NCBI GenBank assembly: GCA_012838875.1
Contig: DUOL01000224.1
Location: forward strand, 1-9,112
Source of the DNA: Bacteroidales bacterium
GTDB taxonomy: Bacteria > Bacteroidota > Bacteroidia > Bacteroidales > WCHB1-69
Direction of reading: 5' to 3'
Length of the DNA stretch: 9,112 nt
Below are positions 7,390-9,112 of the stretch, piece by piece. A model generated the notes under the pieces. It made no database searches, was not told the origin of the DNA, and was given only the letters and a program-made list of their open reading frames with translations. A program made the position numbers and the translations under genes. Within the stretch, counting starts at the first letter, position 1, and the number at the start of each line of letters is the position of its first letter.

Positions 7390-8892
7390 TTATTGACCAA
7401 TCGTGTAGTTATTCCATTTAATTTCAATTCCATCTTGATAAATAATAGTTATAAAAAGCTCCCCATTTTCTTGATATTTGTACCAAATTCCGTTACGAAC
7501 ACCGGAAATATATTTCCCTTTAAGCCGTACATTTCCGTTTTCCCAATAAGAGACATATTTCCCGTTCAATAAATCTTGATCATAGTTAGCTTCTGTTGCT
7601 GTTTTTTCGTTTTCGTACATCGTTTTCCAATATCCTGTGCGTTTTCCCTCAAAATATTTACCAATTTCAGTAATATTTCCGTGTTTATAAAACCACTCTT
7701 CCTCTTCTAATCCTTCCAAAAAAACACCTTTTGTTATGATATTCTCATTCTCATCGTACTCAAAAAAATCTCCATCTAACTCTCCGTCAACGTAATGTTC
7801 TATGCGTAGCAAATTTCCGTTCGGATAAAACCATTTCCACTCTCCTTCCTTTTTGCCTTCGTTATTATAAGAGCCCACCATTTCAACTTCTTGAGAAATG
7901 AAATAATATTTCCATTCTCCGATAGGCACGGAATTTTTGTAATTCCCGACCCAACGGAGCTCTCCCGTCTCATAATACTCTTTCCAAACACCTTCCCTTT
8001 TGCCGGTATGGTCGGTGATACCTCTGTTTTTCAAAATACCGTCACTGAAAATGTACCCCTGAACAATATTTCCCGCAGAATCATACTCTCTTCTGATACC
8101 TTCGGGTTTATCGCGAAAATAGGTGGCTTCAATGGCGACTTGACCATTGGAAAAATAGGTAACTTTTTTGTCTAACTTTTTTGTCTCCTTCGCATCTTCC
8201 ACTAACTCATCAAGATGATAACGAAAAACAGCTAAAAAGTTCCCATTTTCGTCATATTCTTTAAAAAATCCGTCTTTTTTATCATTGGTATAGTGTCCCT
8301 CTAACTTAATATTCCCATTTTCCCAAAAAAACTTCCAATTTCCCTGTTTTTGCCCTAATTGGTCGGTATGGTTAATATATTCTCGTTTAGTTAAAATACC
8401 TTGATAAAAATGGGCAATAGCTTTAACATTTCCCTCTTTATCAAAACTTTTTTCCATTCCATGCGCTTTTCCATTTAGAAAAGGGGTTGTTTTTTTCACC
8501 CAACCCGATGAATCATAAGTATTTACATTACCGCTCAGTGTATCTTTGTGCCAATTTTCTACTACATACTCATCTTTCCAATATTGAATTCGTAAACCCT
8601 CTTTTTTCCCCTCTTTATAATTGATTTCCAACGTTTTATTTCCTTCATTATCGTAAAAAGTCCAAGTGCTGTCGAGAAGAAAATTTTTCCGATTTCCTTC
8701 CGAAATTATCTTTCCATCTTCGTTATAAGATTTCCACCAACCTTCGGGTTTTCCATCTATCAAAATTCCTTCGCTTGATTTATTCCCGTTTAGATGATAA
8801 AAAACATTATAACCGTTAGGGTTAATATCATTTTGACAAAAAGAGAAAAAAATAAGAGAGAGAAAAAATAGAATAAATATCGAAGGTTTCAT
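7390..8892 (-). CDS. Exported MORN_2-repeat protein (YwqK-like), function unknown
   Basis: A 500-residue protein made almost entirely of about 17 repeats of 22-25 residues with the pattern G-x-W-K-x-Y-x-x-N-G-N-(8-10)-Y-x-x-G-K-x-x-G. Clear copies begin near residues 51, 76, 185, 302, 326, 351, 421 and 445. Several are degenerate (for example 100-121 and 209-242) and two have insertions around ITDH/INHT (172-185, 291-301). This is the MORN_2 (PF07661) type of beta-hairpin repeat. Automated pipelines often label such proteins 'YwqK family antitoxin', which nothing here supports. The N-terminus is a signal peptide (MKPSIFILFFLSLIFFSFC, then QND), so it is exported. The Cys is in a poor lipobox. 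The ATG at 8892 was chosen over an upstream TTG at 8916 that lies inside the promoter box. It heads the block with the lytic transglycosylase and murG, suggesting but not proving an envelope role. Confidence 0.85.
   Translation of the reverse strand: MKPSIFILFFLSLIFFSFCQNDINPNGYNVFYHLNGNKSSEGILIDGKPEGWWKSYNEDGKIISEGNRKNFLLDSTWTFYDNEGNKTLEINYKEGKKEGLRIQYWKDEYVVENWHKDTLSGNVNTYDSSGWVKKTTPFLNGKAHGMEKSFDKEGNVKAIAHFYQGILTKREYINHTDQLGQKQGNWKFFWENGNIKLEGHYTNDKKDGFFKEYDENGNFLAVFRYHLDELVEDAKETKKLDKKVTYFSNGQVAIEATYFRDKPEGIRREYDSAGNIVQGYIFSDGILKNRGITDHTGKREGVWKEYYETGELRWVGNYKNSVPIGEWKYYFISQEVEMVGSYNNEGKKEGEWKWFYPNGNLLRIEHYVDGELDGDFFEYDENENIITKGVFLEGLEEEEWFYKHGNITEIGKYFEGKRTGYWKTMYENEKTATEANYDQDLLNGKYVSYWENGNVRLKGKYISGVRNGIWYKYQENGELFITIIYQDGIEIKWNNYTIGQ
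7393..8808 (-). repeat. Tandem array of about 17 diverged MORN_2 coding repeats
   Basis: The array covers nearly all of the exported repeat protein, each unit about 66-75 bases. On the plus strand it shows as recurring tracts such as 'TTTCCATT/TTTCCCATT...' (complement of the AATGGxAA coding for NGN) and 'TTTCCA' (complement of TGGAAA coding for WK). The copies are well diverged at the DNA level, so this is an old array kept by selection on the protein rather than a recent expansion. Confidence 0.75.
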
Positions 8893-8913
8893 AAGGGAGA
8901 AAAAAATAAAAAA

Positions 8914-8921
8914 CAAAGATA
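8914..8921 (-). promoter_or_regulatory. Bacteroidota -7 promoter box for the MORN-transglycosylase-murG-rlmD block
   Basis: The minus strand reads TATCTTTG, an exact match to TAnnTTTG. Transcription would begin at about 8906-8909, giving a leader of roughly 15 bases before the ATG at 8892. The upstream flank is strongly AT-rich, and no clear -33 element was found. No other exact -7 box was seen between the downstream genes, so this is likely the main promoter of the whole block. Confidence 0.65.
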
Positions 8922-9049
8922 CGCATATATATTTTAAAAAATGTAGTTTTTTTCAATCTATTTTTTATTTTTTATTAGGGCGTGCTGGCTTGACCCCCTA
9001 TTATTCGGACAATTTATTAACCACAGTGCAAACATAGTAAAAAAAATTA

Positions 9050-9057
9050 TATATTTG
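9050..9057 (+). promoter_or_regulatory. Bacteroidota -7 promoter box for a divergent gene at the right edge
   Basis: The plus strand reads TATATTTG followed by C, matching TAnnTTTG, after an A-rich tract at 9039-9047. It points out of the window. Transcription would start near 9062-9066. The first ATG (9065) gives only M-N-N-stop. A second ATG at 9096 is open to the window edge for five codons (MFRVE), too few to identify. The rest of the 8922-9112 spacer shows nothing else I can name. Confidence 0.5.
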
Positions 9058-9075
9058 CATCGCAATGAACAACTG

Positions 9076-9095
9076 ACGGTGATTTTTTAGACCGT
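9076..9095 (+). other. Leader hairpin downstream of the right-edge promoter
   Basis: ACGGT (9076-9080) and ACCGT (9091-9095) form a 5-bp stem around the 10-base loop GATTTTTTAG, ending right before the ATG at 9096. It would lie in the 5' leader of the transcript from the promoter at 9050-9057. The stem is short and could be chance. It might instead be the first part of a longer structured leader or small RNA that continues past the window. Confidence 0.25.
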
Positions 9096-9112
9096 ATGTT
9101 TAGAGTTGAGTA

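Noticed and set aside
7317..7433. N-terminal extension of the lytic transglycosylase to an upstream ATG at 7433
   Set aside because: It would put 39 residues before a clear signal peptide and overlap the end of the MORN-repeat gene. The ATG at 7316 starts directly at the signal peptide.
7393..8808. CRISPR-like regular repeats
   Set aside because: The periodicity comes from protein repeats in an intact reading frame. Units are diverged and there are no spacers or cas genes.
7390..8892. Toxin-antitoxin system based on the YwqK-like repeat protein
   Set aside because: No small toxin gene is adjacent. The protein is exported and large, and its neighbours are wall-synthesis and wall-cleaving enzymes.
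8893..8916. TTG start at 8916 for the MORN-repeat protein
   Set aside because: It lies within the TATCTTTG promoter box, so it could not be in the transcript. The ATG at 8892 gives a normal signal peptide.
8976..9000. GC-richer inverted repeat TAGGG...CCCTA in the right spacer, considered as a terminator, a dispersed Bacteroidota repeat or an insertion sequence end
   Set aside because: The stem is only five bases with a 15-base loop. There is no U-run on either strand, no transposase, and no second copy in the window.

Overview
The window looks like chromosomal DNA from a member of the Bacteroidota, most likely a Bacteroidales-type organism. Four things point there: AT-rich DNA, TonB-dependent receptor biology, gene starts without clear Shine-Dalgarno sequences, and promoter -7 boxes of the Bacteroidota form TAnnTTTG (TATCTTTG twice on the minus strand, TATATTTG once on the plus strand). 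No mobile element, CRISPR array, tRNA or rRNA gene was seen.

Layout. Bases 1-75 hold the last 24 codons of a plus-strand gene that looks like the wing of a winged-helix protein. A TetR/AcrR-type regulator follows on the plus strand (119-694). It converges on a minus-strand gene for a TonB-dependent outer-membrane receptor (715-3024). That receptor gene is preceded by a clear TPP (thiamin pyrophosphate, THI-box) riboswitch at about 3089-3168 and by a -7 promoter box at 3173-3181. The receptor is therefore very probably a thiamin (or thiamin-precursor) uptake protein that is shut off when TPP is plentiful.

From 8921 down to 3217 the minus strand carries a closely spaced, probably co-transcribed block. 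Its order is an exported protein built of about 17 MORN_2-type repeats (8892-7390), an exported MltD-like lytic transglycosylase with C-terminal LysM domains (7316-5790), MurG (5781-4678), and an RlmD/RumA-type 23S rRNA m5U methyltransferase (4638-3217). Gaps are 73, 8 and 39 bases. The block pairs a peptidoglycan-cleaving enzyme with the enzyme that completes lipid II, under one promoter at 8914-8921. MurG lies here away from the usual dcw neighbours (ftsW, murC, murD, mraY).

The right end (8922-9112) is intergenic. It carries a plus-strand -7 box and a small leader hairpin, pointing to a divergent gene that starts at or beyond the window edge.

Most of this is recognisable core and accessory biology. 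I did not find a convincing undescribed system. The best points for a second look are the stand-alone thiamin receptor with its very short riboswitch leader, the displaced murG in a wall-remodelling block, and the large secreted MORN-repeat protein of unknown role at its head.
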